Part shown: piece by piece, positions 23,640 through 32,697 of the stretch | Layout: the number at the start of each line of letters is the position of its first letter | Numbering within the stretch: position 1 is the stretch's first letter | Made by a program: the position numbers and the translations under genes | Notes under the pieces: model-generated | Told to the model about the DNA's origin: nothing | Databases searched by the model: none | Seen by the model: the letters and a program-made list of their open reading frames with translations, nothing else | Source: Manis javanica | Lineage: Eukaryota > Chordata > Mammalia > Pholidota > Manidae | Direction: 5' to 3' | NCBI RefSeq assembly: GCF_040802235.1 | Contig: NC_133167.1 | Coordinates: 13,570,501-13,634,500, forward strand | Length of the DNA stretch: 64,000 nucleotides

Positions 23640-26160
23640 TCACTCCTCTCTCTGAACAGTGGGTGGAAAACCATTGAGGACAGAAAAGGGCAAAGCTAAT
23701 GATGTGGAGGTTTCTTTGTTGATGTTTCTTAGCAAGATAATGCAAGGTAAGAAAATAAACTCCTGGAACTGGGAGGACAAAACCTTAGCCCTATATTGAA
23801 GGCTGCAGAGGGGGTACCCAGAGGAGGACAGGTTCGTCAGGGCGACAAAGCAGGGCTCTCTCCCTGCGTCCTTCCTCTGCGCCATGCATGGAGGCTGCGT
23901 GGGCTCAAAGCTCGTGGCCTGAGCCCAAGACAAAACCACAACTTCATAAAGTCACTTAATGATCCAGCGCCTTGGGGCCACGCGTTGCTTCAAACAAGTG
24001 ACCTTGCCTGCTTGTCTCCATGGTAACAGTTCACGTCCCAAACTGTTCCTTCCTGTGTGGGAGGAAACACTTCAGAAATGGGGAAAGGCAGCGCCGAGCA
24101 CTGCTTTTCCCCTCTTCTGCCCCTTCTCCTTAGTCTGAATATTGCAGTCTCCTGAGGAAACCGTCACAGCAGTGGAGATGCGGCAGCCTCTCTGCAGATG
24201 TACGCCCAGCGCACACTTAAAAATCTAGAAACCTGAAGCCGCTTTTCCTTTCATTTCACACAGTGCTGGGTATTTTTCAGGGTGCTTCACCACTCTTTTC
24301 ATTAGCAGAATGCCAGCATGACCTGCTCATGCTGAAAGAGAGAAACTGCAGGTCAGAGAGGTTGCATTCCTGCTACAGAGCATTAGGGCAGCAGAGTCGG
24401 GCCAGAAGGCCAGCGTAGCAAGGCTGAGCCTCTTCCCAACCCCCATGCGTGCCCGGCCTTCCCGCAGCCCCGCCCCTGCCTGAGCCACCATCCTGGCCAA
24501 TCAGCTGACGTGTCTGCCTCCAGCCCTGGACCCCGCCTCCTGTGCCAGGACTCAGAACGCGGCCTGTGATTTCCCCCCGGCGGGATGCCTGATTGATTGG
24601 GCATAAGGCGATTGAGCAAATGTATGTTCTGGCTCAACCTGGACGGAGTATCAGTTGCACTGTAAGCAAGGTTCTGCCCGTTCCACCATGTCTAGGGTCA
24701 GAGCAGCATTTTACAAGATGATAAATGACCTTTCTTCAGCTGAGCCCTGCAAGTGCGTGCCTGATCACAAAACCCTCCAACTGTAGCTCTCAAATGTACC
24801 ATGGGGTCTACTTTCCAACCAGAATCAGGAGCCAAGAGCACTCATTTCTTGGCCCAGCTTGAGCTCTTCCCGGTAATTTTGATCCCGTGATTCTGTCCAT
24901 GAAAGAAATCTCTTTCTCTGCAGCATCCCTGCCTGACTTTGACGTACAAAGGTGTAATTAGAACAGCATGGAAAAAGCCGGAGGATCCATTTACCTCATC
25001 CCTAACATTTAAGTGCTTTAAAATATGTTTCTAATGTCCTAGGTGCACAGGGCCAAATTCCCTTCTCAGTTTTTCACATGCATGAGTAAATCCACACAGT
25101 CTAAACCCCTGGGGCCTTAGGTTCTGCTTAGAAGTTTTCTTTTTTTTTTAAAGAAAACAAATATTCCATTAAAACGACATAGTGTTCTCTGCATATTTTT
25201 AGGACAATTAGAGTTTAGAATTCCCTCTTCTTCCTCCCATGGTTAAAAAGAAAAATTCTTTAACTATTTCTTCACCAAGAATGACATTAAGCTGGGATTA
25301 AACTGGAAGGTTTTCTTGTCTTTTCAAATAACCTTCTCATCTTATATTGTGCAAGGGCCAACTGGTGGATTGAGAGCCTTGTTGTGCTGTGGGAAGGATC
25401 CAGGCTCTGCTGTGGTTTTGCCAGATAAATACTTTAGGGAGACAGTTGTTTGTAAACTTAATGGAAGCATTTGCATGACCCAGAAAAGTTAAACTCACAG
25501 GAAACAGAGAAATATAAAAGTCCACTTTCTACTGTCTGCTTGATTCAAAATGCATCACTGATTTGGGTAACTTTTCTTTAGCACTTCTGACTGTGTAAAA
25601 AAAATCACTCAGTCTGGCTGTGCTTCAGTCAGTGGGCCAGAGCTACAGCAAGACCAAGCGGGAGGAGCCTGCACAGTCAGTTTTGTGCAGAAGTAGGGAT
25701 GGGGGAGGAAGGAGGGCTAACCCCAACTCACAGCCTGCGTGCTTCAGTGTGTTCGTAAGTCTGTGTTGTGGTACACAGAGCAACTTGTTGAACATTCCTC
25801 TGTGCTGCTGTGGCCACGTGTGGATAATATTGGCCTAGCCAACATGTAAAACCAATGTCTTGCATCCAAGTTCGGAGCAACATCTTTGCCAGGCCACTGC
25901 ATGTTAAAGTTCAAAGACCCCTGGCCACCAAATTCAGAATGAGAAGTCGATGTCTGACCTGCCTCCAGCTTGTCTTTGATTCATGGCAAAGCATATCAAA
26001 AGATGGAGAAGCCTAGCCCTGCTCACTCCATGATTCAGGAAAACAGTAAGATATTCCTTCATGCGAGCCTGACTTGGAAGATGACCCAGCGATGGCTTGG
26101 AACGTGTATCTGGGGTGTCTTAGAAATAGGAATTACATCAAAGAATCACAGAAAGAACTC
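23640..26160. other. Unique DNA downstream of KCNE4
   Basis: No transposon is recognised except a possible reverse MIR near 24245-24370. The promoter-like cluster at 24375-24640 is here. No exon can be supported. Confidence 0.45.
24375..24640. promoter_or_regulatory. Promoter- or enhancer-like CCAAT / CRE / GC-box cluster
   Basis: This GC-rich island lies within AT-rich desert. It carries a GC box GCCCCGCCCC (24467-24476), a CCAAT box GGCCAATCAG (24495-24504) and a CRE core TGACGT (24506-24511). A second GC box-like CCCCGCCTCC (24531-24540) and CpG-containing sequence follow to about 24590. The spacing resembles a TATA-less housekeeping promoter. It lies about 1.6 kb beyond the KCNE4 3' end, in an orientation that could start an antisense transcript. 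No exon is recognised nearby. Confidence 0.35.
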
Positions 26161-26185
26161 ATAACTTCCTAGGGAAAATGTGTTT

Positions 26186-26191
26186 TTTATT
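26186..26191 (-). terminator. Candidate distal KCNE4 poly(A) signal AATAAA
   Basis: Plus-strand TTTATT reads AATAAA on the minus strand. About 15-40 bases further along the minus strand the sequence is T- and G-rich (for example TTTCTGTGATT), a plausible downstream element. It would give a 3' UTR of about 1.97 kb. Confidence 0.45.
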
Positions 26192-26611
26192 TAAATTAAA
26201 AAATGTGAAAATTACAAACTGTTAAATACAGAAGACAATTTTTTACAACTTCATAGAATAAAAAGGAAGTATATACATCACTTTCTTAACAGGCGCAGAT
26301 AGACTTGCACCAAACTTCAGGATTAAGCAATGGAAAATGTGACAACGCACATGTCCGTCGCAGTAAAGTTTCAGAATTCAAGTGATTCCAGGCAAGGGGC
26401 CAAACTTAACTTGGCTTCTTTCACCTTAAAGAGCCTCCGTTGGAGTAAATCCACACTCTGAATTTTAAAGTGAACAGAGGGCCCTTTTCCCCAAAACATA
26501 AATTTCCTCTAGCGCTGTGTTGAGGAGGACTGATAAACCAGCCCCTACACTGTTAACCCTTCCATGGGAACAGTAGTTACTGAAGTCTCCAATCCAAGGA
26601 GAGCGTGCATT

Positions 26612-26637
26612 AAAAAAAAAAAAAAAAAAAAAAAAAA
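26612..26637. repeat. Homopolymer A26/T26
   Basis: There are twenty-six consecutive A on the plus strand inside the KCNE4 3' UTR. No retroposon body is seen next to it, so it is not obviously a SINE or LINE tail. It is likely length-polymorphic. Confidence 0.9.
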
Positions 26638-26638
26638 C

Positions 26639-26644
26639 TTTATT
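26639..26644 (-). terminator. Candidate proximal KCNE4 poly(A) signal AATAAA beside a T26 tract
   Basis: AATAAA on the minus strand is followed directly by a 26-base T run in transcript sense (26612-26637). It could act as a proximal poly(A) site giving a 1.5 kb 3' UTR, with the T run as an extreme U-rich downstream element. Confidence 0.35.
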
Positions 26645-28134
26645 TGTTTTTACTAGAATTAAATTTGACCTTTTGGTGTGTTTCTCTTCCTCCTTGTCTT
26701 CCAGGGCCTAAAGGGCCTGCTACAAAGCTACTGACCGCAGGAATACAATGGGGACATCAGCGAGCATTCCCGAGCATCTTGTTGTAGACTTCTAATTCTC
26801 TCAGCCCCAGTGTTAACATTCCACCACCCAGAGAACTCTGCAGAGTAAAATGCAGCATCTGCCTCTCTGGTTCACGGCTGGGAGAACAACAGCTCGGACA
26901 GGTTGGTGATTTGCCCTGAATTTCCAGGTTACCTGTGCTCTGAGTCTCTGACTGCTCCTTTAAATAAGCAGATCCTTGTTTCAGACTTAAGGACCAAAGG
27001 AGAAATATTTTATCCAAGCTTCCTCACACCAGGCCATGCAGGACTTCACAGAGTCTTAAAATCTAAAGATATGCTCCCAGGCCCTAGAGGTGTAGGTCAT
27101 CGGGGTGCCATGGAGGCAGTAAGCCTCTGGGTGACATGCCCTGGACTGCACACGGAATGTGGGCCCTGGCTTTGTGCAACCTCCACCTGAGTTATGCCCC
27201 TCAAGGTCTCAGCTACATGACGAAATGCAGTATTATGGAGGCGCGTGTTATGTCCTCTCCCAGCTCAGAACACAGCTGGGAAAAAGCAGCAGGAGAACTA
27301 GCAGTCTGGCCTTGTTCACCTGCTCCATTGCCCTTTACAAAGATCAGAAACAGTCCCCTGCACGGCTGTATGAAGTGCAGTTTGGGTTCTGGGGAAGCTC
27401 TTCCAACAAAGTATCGTGCCAGCATGCGATGCTAGACAGTCCCAGGTAAGAGTTCAAGGTTATAGGTTACACAAAGGGTCAAAATACCAGACTATGTTTT
27501 TCAATCCCAGCCAATGTCAACCGGCTTAAAGTTGCATCTTTTTTCCTTACTGTACGCAAACAGACCAGGTTCAGATCTCCAGCTTTCTGCCCTCAAAAGT
27601 CCTCCATTGAGTTTCCCCATCTAGCCTAAAAGACCTGCAAAAGACACTCAGTAATCGGCTGTGAACTATTGCCACAGGCACACAACAGAGGTACTCATAG
27701 GCAGTCAGATCCAGAACAAAGCTCCAGGCAAATTAACAAATCAAAACTAGCCCCTCAGCCTGTGCTAGGCATTTGGCAGCTCTGGGCTTGGGCAGAGGCT
27801 GCAGGAGCTACCAGGGCATCCGGTGTGAAGACAAGAGCAAGCACATGGACCGCCAATTCCGGGCAGGAAGCCCAGCCCCAGGCCCCAGAGTACATGTACC
27901 CACTGCACACCTTCAGGGCTTTTGCTGCACCGGTCCACACCAGGCACGTCATCGACGTCTGGCTGCTGCTGGCTCCCAGGGAGCCTTGGCCCCCACCGCC
28001 CCCCATGCAGGAGCTTGCAGAGGGTCTCTTTAAAGTGGCAGCTGCTCTGCAAAAGTGAAACCAGGCACAAGAAGTATCCTCCCTCTCTCTAAGGGTGCTG
28101 GCTGTTGGGGCCACCTCCAGGGGCCCTGGGGCTG

Positions 28135-28647
28135 CTAGGAATTCTGATGGATGTTCTCCGAGGACCCTTCACTGCTTTCGTTGGGGGGCGTCTCGGAACT
28201 CTCCTCCAGCTCGTCATCCGCCCCCTCCTCCTGGATGGTGAGGTGCACGTCCGGGGAGGAGGACTCAGAGCTCACGCTGTCTCCTTCCATGGAGCAGAGG
28301 GTGCAGGACAGGGCAGGCGCCACGCTCTCCTGCAGCATGTTGAACATCATAGGCACCTGCACCGACCTCAGGCCCGACACCGTGGGCAGCGGCTTCATGG
28401 CCTCTCCCCAGAGCCTCTCCTCGTCTTTGTACAGCAGCAGGAGGCTGGACTTCTTCTCCCGCCTCTTGGATTTCATGTAGCCCAGCATGATTCCAATCAA
28501 GAAAACGCCGTAGAAGGACATGACAACCAGGATGTAAAAGTACTCGTTCCCGTTGCCGCTGCGGCTGCCGGGCACCTGGGACTCCAGGGGGCTGCCGGGG
28601 GCTGCGGTGCTGGGCTGGGTGCTGTTCAGAGGCTCCATCTTCAGCAT
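28135..28647 (-). CDS. KCNE4: KCNE4, potassium voltage-gated channel subfamily E regulatory subunit 4 (MiRP3)
   Basis: This is a 170-residue single-pass membrane protein, the same length as the short human form. Family knowledge: KCNE4 associates with Kv alpha subunits such as KCNQ1 and Kv1.3 at the plasma membrane and mostly inhibits them. Visible features are an extracellular N-terminus with one N-glycosylation sequon (NST, residues 8-10) and a transmembrane helix at about residues 37-58 (YFYILVV...IMLGYM). A basic juxtamembrane stretch KSKRREKK (59-66) and the tetraleucine LLLL (69-72) follow; in this family the tetraleucine is linked to calmodulin and Kv1.3 binding. Then come the conserved block [16 protein letters not shown] and a serine- and acid-rich tail (121-170) ending NIHQNS. 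The start is the ATG at 28645-28647, matching the known short form. That ATG has a weak context (T at -3), whereas Met4 (28636-28638) has a strong one (A at -3, G at +4). No frameshift or internal stop is present. The whole coding sequence is in exon 2. Confidence 0.97.
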   Translation of the reverse strand: MLKMEPLNSTQPSTAAPGSPLESQVPGSRSGNGNEYFYILVVMSFYGVFLIGIMLGYMKSKRREKKSSLLLLYKDEERLWGEAMKPLPTVSGLRSVQVPMMFNMLQESVAPALSCTLCSMEGDSVSSESSSPDVHLTIQEEGADDELEESSETPPNESSEGSSENIHQNS

Positions 28648-28673
28648 TGAAGCACTGCTCACACAGCCAGAGT

Positions 28674-29231
28674 CTGGGGAGAAACCTGCAGGTTAAAACT
28701 GTCCCGAGGGTCTGCAGGACAGGGCAGGAGGGAGGCGGGGGAGCACCAGGTCTGTGGAGTTGCACTTTCAAAAAAGCTCATAACTGAGTGGAGAAAGAGT
28801 GGTAAGAGGGGCCTGCAAACAGTTACCGGGGGGTAAGCAAGCTGTGAGGGGCTGGAGTGCATGGGGGAGCTGCAGAGGGACGGGGGCAGGTGATACCTTT
28901 CTTAATGCATACATGTCCATCATACTTGCATTTTATAAAGTGAGCCTACTAAAAAGCACTGCTTTTATCATTTTAAAAACAAAAGGAAAAAGAATCAATG
29001 TAAGACGAAGGAGCGTAGAGAAAATAAATACCATTTTAATCGCTATGAAACTTTTTAACTTACGGAGCAGAAAAAAGATAGTTTACATTTTGCTTCTCAA
29101 AGTGAAAGCTATTTTTAATTCAAAACACAGTTTCCCTGGAATGAAGAAAGGGAAGGCAAGCTTCGTCTACTAACTGCTAAGAATATTCTTCTTTCAAATG
29201 TTTCAGAAGCAAAGCGGCATTGCTAACTTAC
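28674..29231 (-). other. KCNE4: KCNE4 intron 1
   Basis: The intron is 558 bases with a consensus GTAAGT donor (29226-29231) and a CAG acceptor whose AG is at 28674-28675, after the pyrimidine run TTTCTCCCC. Two other CAG acceptors lie slightly upstream, giving exon 2 starts at 28685 or 28711. The latter follows a long C/T-rich tract and may be stronger. None of the three puts exon 1 in frame with KCNE4. No repeat is recognised inside the intron. Confidence 0.65.
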
Positions 29232-29354
29232 CAAAGGCTGGTGAATTTGCCCCCCAAGTCCTGAGTTCCTGAACGGCTGGTCTAAGAGCGCTCTCCCTGG
29301 GCTCCGCGTTCTGACAATTCTGGGGCGGTTGGGATATATAGTCAAGACTTGCAT
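29232..29354 (-). other. KCNE4: KCNE4 exon 1 reading frame: relic of the long N-terminal extension, now an upstream ORF
   Basis: Read on the minus strand from the ATG at 29352-29354, this segment gives 41 codons starting MQVLTIYPN, then an exact GTAAGT donor (29226-29231). The human long form of KCNE4 starts MHFLTIYPN, so this is the orthologous exon 1 coding segment. The exon ends in phase 0. Joined to the acceptor at 28674/28675, it reads four more codons and meets TGA at 28659-28661, out of frame with KCNE4 and 11 bases before the main ATG. The ATG has A at -3, an adequate context. The transcript start lies at an unknown point to the right of 29354. What is seen is the frame, the donor and the stop; that the long isoform is lost is an inference. 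Confidence 0.75.
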
Positions 29355-29640
29355 CGTCACGTGTTCTGGGAGGAAAATTTACAACAGAGGTTGGTCGTGG
29401 CAGTGAGCAGTGCACTCAAAGCACTGCAGTTCAAATCACTGAGCTTTGCAGCTGTGAAAAGACAGACAGGGAAGCGGGAAGGGCTCCTCTCACAGCCCAA
29501 CGCCCAGCCAGAGTTTTCAGGGAGCCGTGAAAATGAGTGAAAAAGAGAGAAAAGAATGCGCCCAATGGAAACTGTCAGCCCCGAGTCTTCTGTCATTGAA
29601 TATCAGTTCACATTTCCTCACCCTCGTGGGGAATAACCAC
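29355..29640 (-). promoter_or_regulatory. KCNE4: Likely KCNE4 promoter / 5' leader region
   Basis: This is the sequence immediately 5' of the exon 1 ATG on the minus strand. It holds a palindromic E-box CACGTG (29358-29363) fused to a CRE half-site TGACG (CGTCA at 29355-29359) directly before the ATG. No TATAAA is seen upstream in this block. The transcription start is not defined by sequence, so part of this is probably 5' UTR rather than promoter. Confidence 0.4.
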
Positions 29641-29749
29641 GTCGCCCACAGGCTTGCAGAGACGGTCATATACCACAATCTGGATATAAGACAGTTGGAA
29701 GCAAGTTCAGGATTTACTGTCAAGAAACTGGGGCTTAAGTTTCAGCTGT

Positions 29750-29850
29750 TCCATTAACTATGCAATAAACAAATCCTCAGCGAACCTTTCTGCACCTCAG
29801 ATTCCTGATCTGTAAAATTGTTGGGCGTGGGGGCCTGCAACACATAGGGC
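29750..29850 (+). repeat. MIR fragment
   Basis: It contains 'tctgcacctcagattcctga' and 'tctgtaaaattgttggg', the MIR centre, a few hundred bases upstream of KCNE4 exon 1. Confidence 0.55.
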
Positions 29851-31690
29851 CATGTGAACGCTCTGACTTTTGAGTCCCTGTCAGCTTAATCATGCTAAGA
29901 CTTAAGGTGGGCTGGTGCAGTTTAGCCCTTTAAAAACACAGGGAGATTCTACTGTCTTCTGTATCAAGCTCATAAATCTATTTTTTTTTAATTAAAAATA
30001 TGTATCTCCCAGATTCTTTTCAATAATCTGTGTGAAGTGGAAACAGGTTACAGTGCAAGACCCCAGGGGCAGGCTTTGCTCCAGTTCTGCGGCGCTTAGC
30101 TCGGCCCCCGCAGCATCACACACAGACCAGTCACACACCTCTTCACTGCCTTTGGCAGGTCAGGGGAAGAGCAGGGATCTTCCTGGCGAGCAACTGAGCA
30201 GAGTTCTAGCTTTTCAAACCTGTGTTAAAAATGGTTACTGGAAAAGGAATTGAAGCCTTTGATGTCAGTCCATTTAACTGTAAAGCATCCCCAGGATGCT
30301 TACTCTTAGGGGGCCTTCATTTCAAGTTGAAGTAAACTGAGAAGGCTTCTCTATTCCCCATTTTCTGTGGCCTATGAATTGCAGCCAGACTACCTTGGGG
30401 ATTCAACTCTAGAGAAAACCTTTCTCATGGTTCTGCTGTTGTCAAATTGAAGCTCGTGGGAAGCACAGCGACATCCCTCCACCCCAACTGGAACACACAC
30501 AGCCCAAGCGCTGGAACTTTCAATGCTGCTACGTGAACCCCCCTGGGTTAGCATCTGGCCCTAATCCTATTAGGACACCTGTGGAAAGAACAAGATGATC
30601 GGCCCATGCTGCTGTTTTCCCCACTGGTCTTCGCATCCTATGGCTTGAGCTGTGCTCACTCTAAGGCCCCACCTGACTCTGAGGTATCAACCACTGACCA
30701 TCCCAACCCCAGGGTCATCCATACACTAGAACTTACTCATCTCAATAAAGACATCCTCACATTATATCAATACTTTAAAACCTCCACGGTTGCCTTGGCC
30801 AACCTGTATTCATCATAAGAACCTGAAAACTTCCAACCTCAGTTATGCCAACAGTGGTTTGTCAGGGACACTGGAAAAAGAGAAATCCGTGAGAGTGATG
30901 TCTATTGATCACTGATCACTGTGCTGTTGACCATGTACCTTGCAGGACATGAGATTAGTCATCTCCCATTGATGGTCAAACACTTGCAAGCTGGAAGCTT
31001 GGAGGACGCAGAGAAGAGGCATGCAAAGGGGTTGCCAGATTTAAGGAGCAAGGAAGAAAGTACCAAGTCTGATGCCACAAAGAGCCTCGTGCTGAAGTTT
31101 CAAACAAGATAAATTTTCAAAACCAAGTAAACTGTCCCAGGATGGTAAAACCAAGAACAGACATGGATAAATCTAGAATGAAATCCAAAGGACAAGGCAA
31201 TTCAGAGACATAGGAAGAACAAAATCCAATGTAGGCATAAGAGAGGGAATAGCCCAAATGAAACTCTGTCCCATGCCTGCTGGATATCCCCACTTCCTCT
31301 GGGACTCCACACTCACTCCATGTACAGGTGCTTGCCCTACAGTTAAATGAAATGAGGCAAATAAACTGCCCAGTGCTGTGTCTGGCAGAATGCGTGGGCT
31401 CAGCCTGTGCTTTCGCTGTCATGTTGAGAGTGCCTCTTGCTAAAAGGGCTGTACGTTGCTTCCTGATGGGTGTATTCCTGTCTCCAGATTTTTTATTATT
31501 GCTCTTTTTTCTCCCACCAAGAATGGAACTTAAGATATGAGGCTTGCAAACTCATATCACATAGCCCAACCCCTCCAGCTCTCGCTCACTACAGTGTCAT
31601 AAGAACTACAGCAGTAAGCAGTGGCATAAATAGGTAGGAAAGAAAGGTGTCTAGAAAGTACACTCTATCAGGGAGAGGATGGAGGCCACA
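29851..31690. other. Unique DNA upstream of KCNE4
   Basis: No gene or clear repeat is seen. Short frames (30032-30253, 30606-30818, 31117-31422) show no family resemblance. Confidence 0.45.
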
Positions 31691-31699
31691 ACAATTATT

Positions 31700-31872
31700 C
31701 ATTACATTTGCTGGGTTCCCTATAGCTCAGAGAAGACAAGTAGTGATTCTATAGCATTTTACTACGCTGATGGGCAGTGACTGTAATGGGGTATATGGTG
31801 GGGACTTGATAATAGGGGGAGTCTAGTAATCATAATGTTGTTCATGTAATTGTACATTATCAAAAAAAAATT
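31700..31872 (+). mobile_element. Lineage-specific L1 3' UTR end with short poly(A)
   Basis: It contains 'cagagaagacaagtagtgat', 'gggcagtgactgtaatgggg' and 'cataatgttgttcatgtaat', followed by A9. This is the reverse complement of the 3' UTR at 32698-32860, so both come from one L1 subfamily. It is heavily 5'-truncated. The upstream boundary is uncertain and could reach about 31630. Confidence 0.75.
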
Positions 31873-32029
31873 TTTTTAATTGTGGTAGCTTACTGCTAAA
31901 TTCTCCCCCAGAGAGGTGGCCCCAACTCACACTCCATCTGGCACGGCTTGGGAGTATTCTGAACCCTGAGTACTGTCCTTCTATTCCTTACCCATATGAT
32001 AGGTAGACATCAACGTATCACACTGTTGG

Positions 32030-32697
32030 TAGGAATTTATGTTTATTACCATTTCTCTTTCTTCTGGTTTAAGAAGCACCTGCTTATGCCCTTAGCTCAT
32101 TTTTTTCCCCTCTGGATGGGCAACTTATTTTTCTTAGTAATTTATGCAGATATATGGCTATATGCTTCTTAATTGTCAAATGAGTTGCAAATATGCTTTC
32201 TGATTTGTTGTATATTCTGTAATTGTATTTATATTGTGTTTTGGAGAGTTTAAAATCATCTAAATAATTTTTATTAGCCAAAAAAAATTTTTTTGCTCTG
32301 TTCCAGTTTCTGTAGAGACAATTTTAGAGAAATAAATCCATTTTACAAATATTGTCTCTTAGTGTGAGGCTTGCATTTCCATTTCCTTAACAGTGTTTTT
32401 TGAAGAGCAAGTGTTTCTTAATACTGATGAAGTCCCACTTGTCAAAACTTTTTATGGTTTCTGCTTTTTGTATACTAGAAAATTTTTGTTCAATCCAAGG
32501 TCACAAAAATTTTCTATTTTTTCACCTGTAAGTTTTATAGCTTCAGCTCTTACGTTTAGATCTATGATCCATTTCAAGTCAATTTTTGTATATGATGGAA
32601 GGTATGGGTCAAGGTTTGTTTTCTTTTTGCATATGGACATCCAATTACTCCAGCATCATTTGTTGAAAAGACTATCATGTGTATAGGTCTATTTTTG
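32030..32697 (-). mobile_element. Older L1 LINE, left part (interrupted)
   Basis: The reverse complement of L1 ORF2 C-terminal sequence, recognised by 'gatgaagtcccacttgtcaa', 'ttttatagcttcagctctta' and 'tagatctatgatccatttca', then 'ccagcatcatttgttgaaaa'. It is cut at 32697 by a younger L1 and resumes at 34774. The far left part is too diverged for a firm edge. Confidence 0.8.
32681..32697. repeat. Target-site duplication, left copy (17 bp)
   Basis: GTATAGGTCTATTTTTG here is repeated exactly at 34774-34790. The pair flanks the younger L1 and marks its insertion into the older one. Confidence 0.92.

Larger units (their letters stand above)
26165..28134 (-). other. KCNE4: KCNE4 3' untranslated region (approximate)
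   Basis: After the TGA/TAA region at 28135 there is about 2 kb of unique sequence on the minus strand without another gene. It ends near an AATAAA (26186-26191) followed by GT-rich sequence, a normal cleavage site layout. The length is similar to the long KCNE4 3' UTR known in other mammals. Several open frames on either strand here (for example 27669-28058 plus) show no family resemblance. The exact cleavage point is not visible. Confidence 0.55.

Noticed and set aside
28105..28650. 181-codon plus-strand open frame antisense to KCNE4
   Set aside because: It mirrors the KCNE4 coding sequence, which is GC-rich and constrained. Its composition is low-complexity (histidine, glycine, arginine) and it resembles no family.
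28660..28662. GTG at 28660-28662 as an alternative KCNE4 start adding five residues
   Set aside because: The 170-residue form starting at the ATG 28645-28647 matches the known protein, and GTG starts are rare in nuclear mammalian genes.
28265..28771. 168-codon minus-strand frame overlapping KCNE4 in another phase
   Set aside because: It is a shadow of the KCNE4 frame. It would need the alternative acceptor at 28711 and gives an arginine/alanine-rich sequence without resemblance to known proteins.
29203..29415. 70-codon minus-strand frame starting MHCSLPRP that overlaps exon 1
   Set aside because: It is in a different phase from the frame matching the human extension and runs through the GTAAGT donor.
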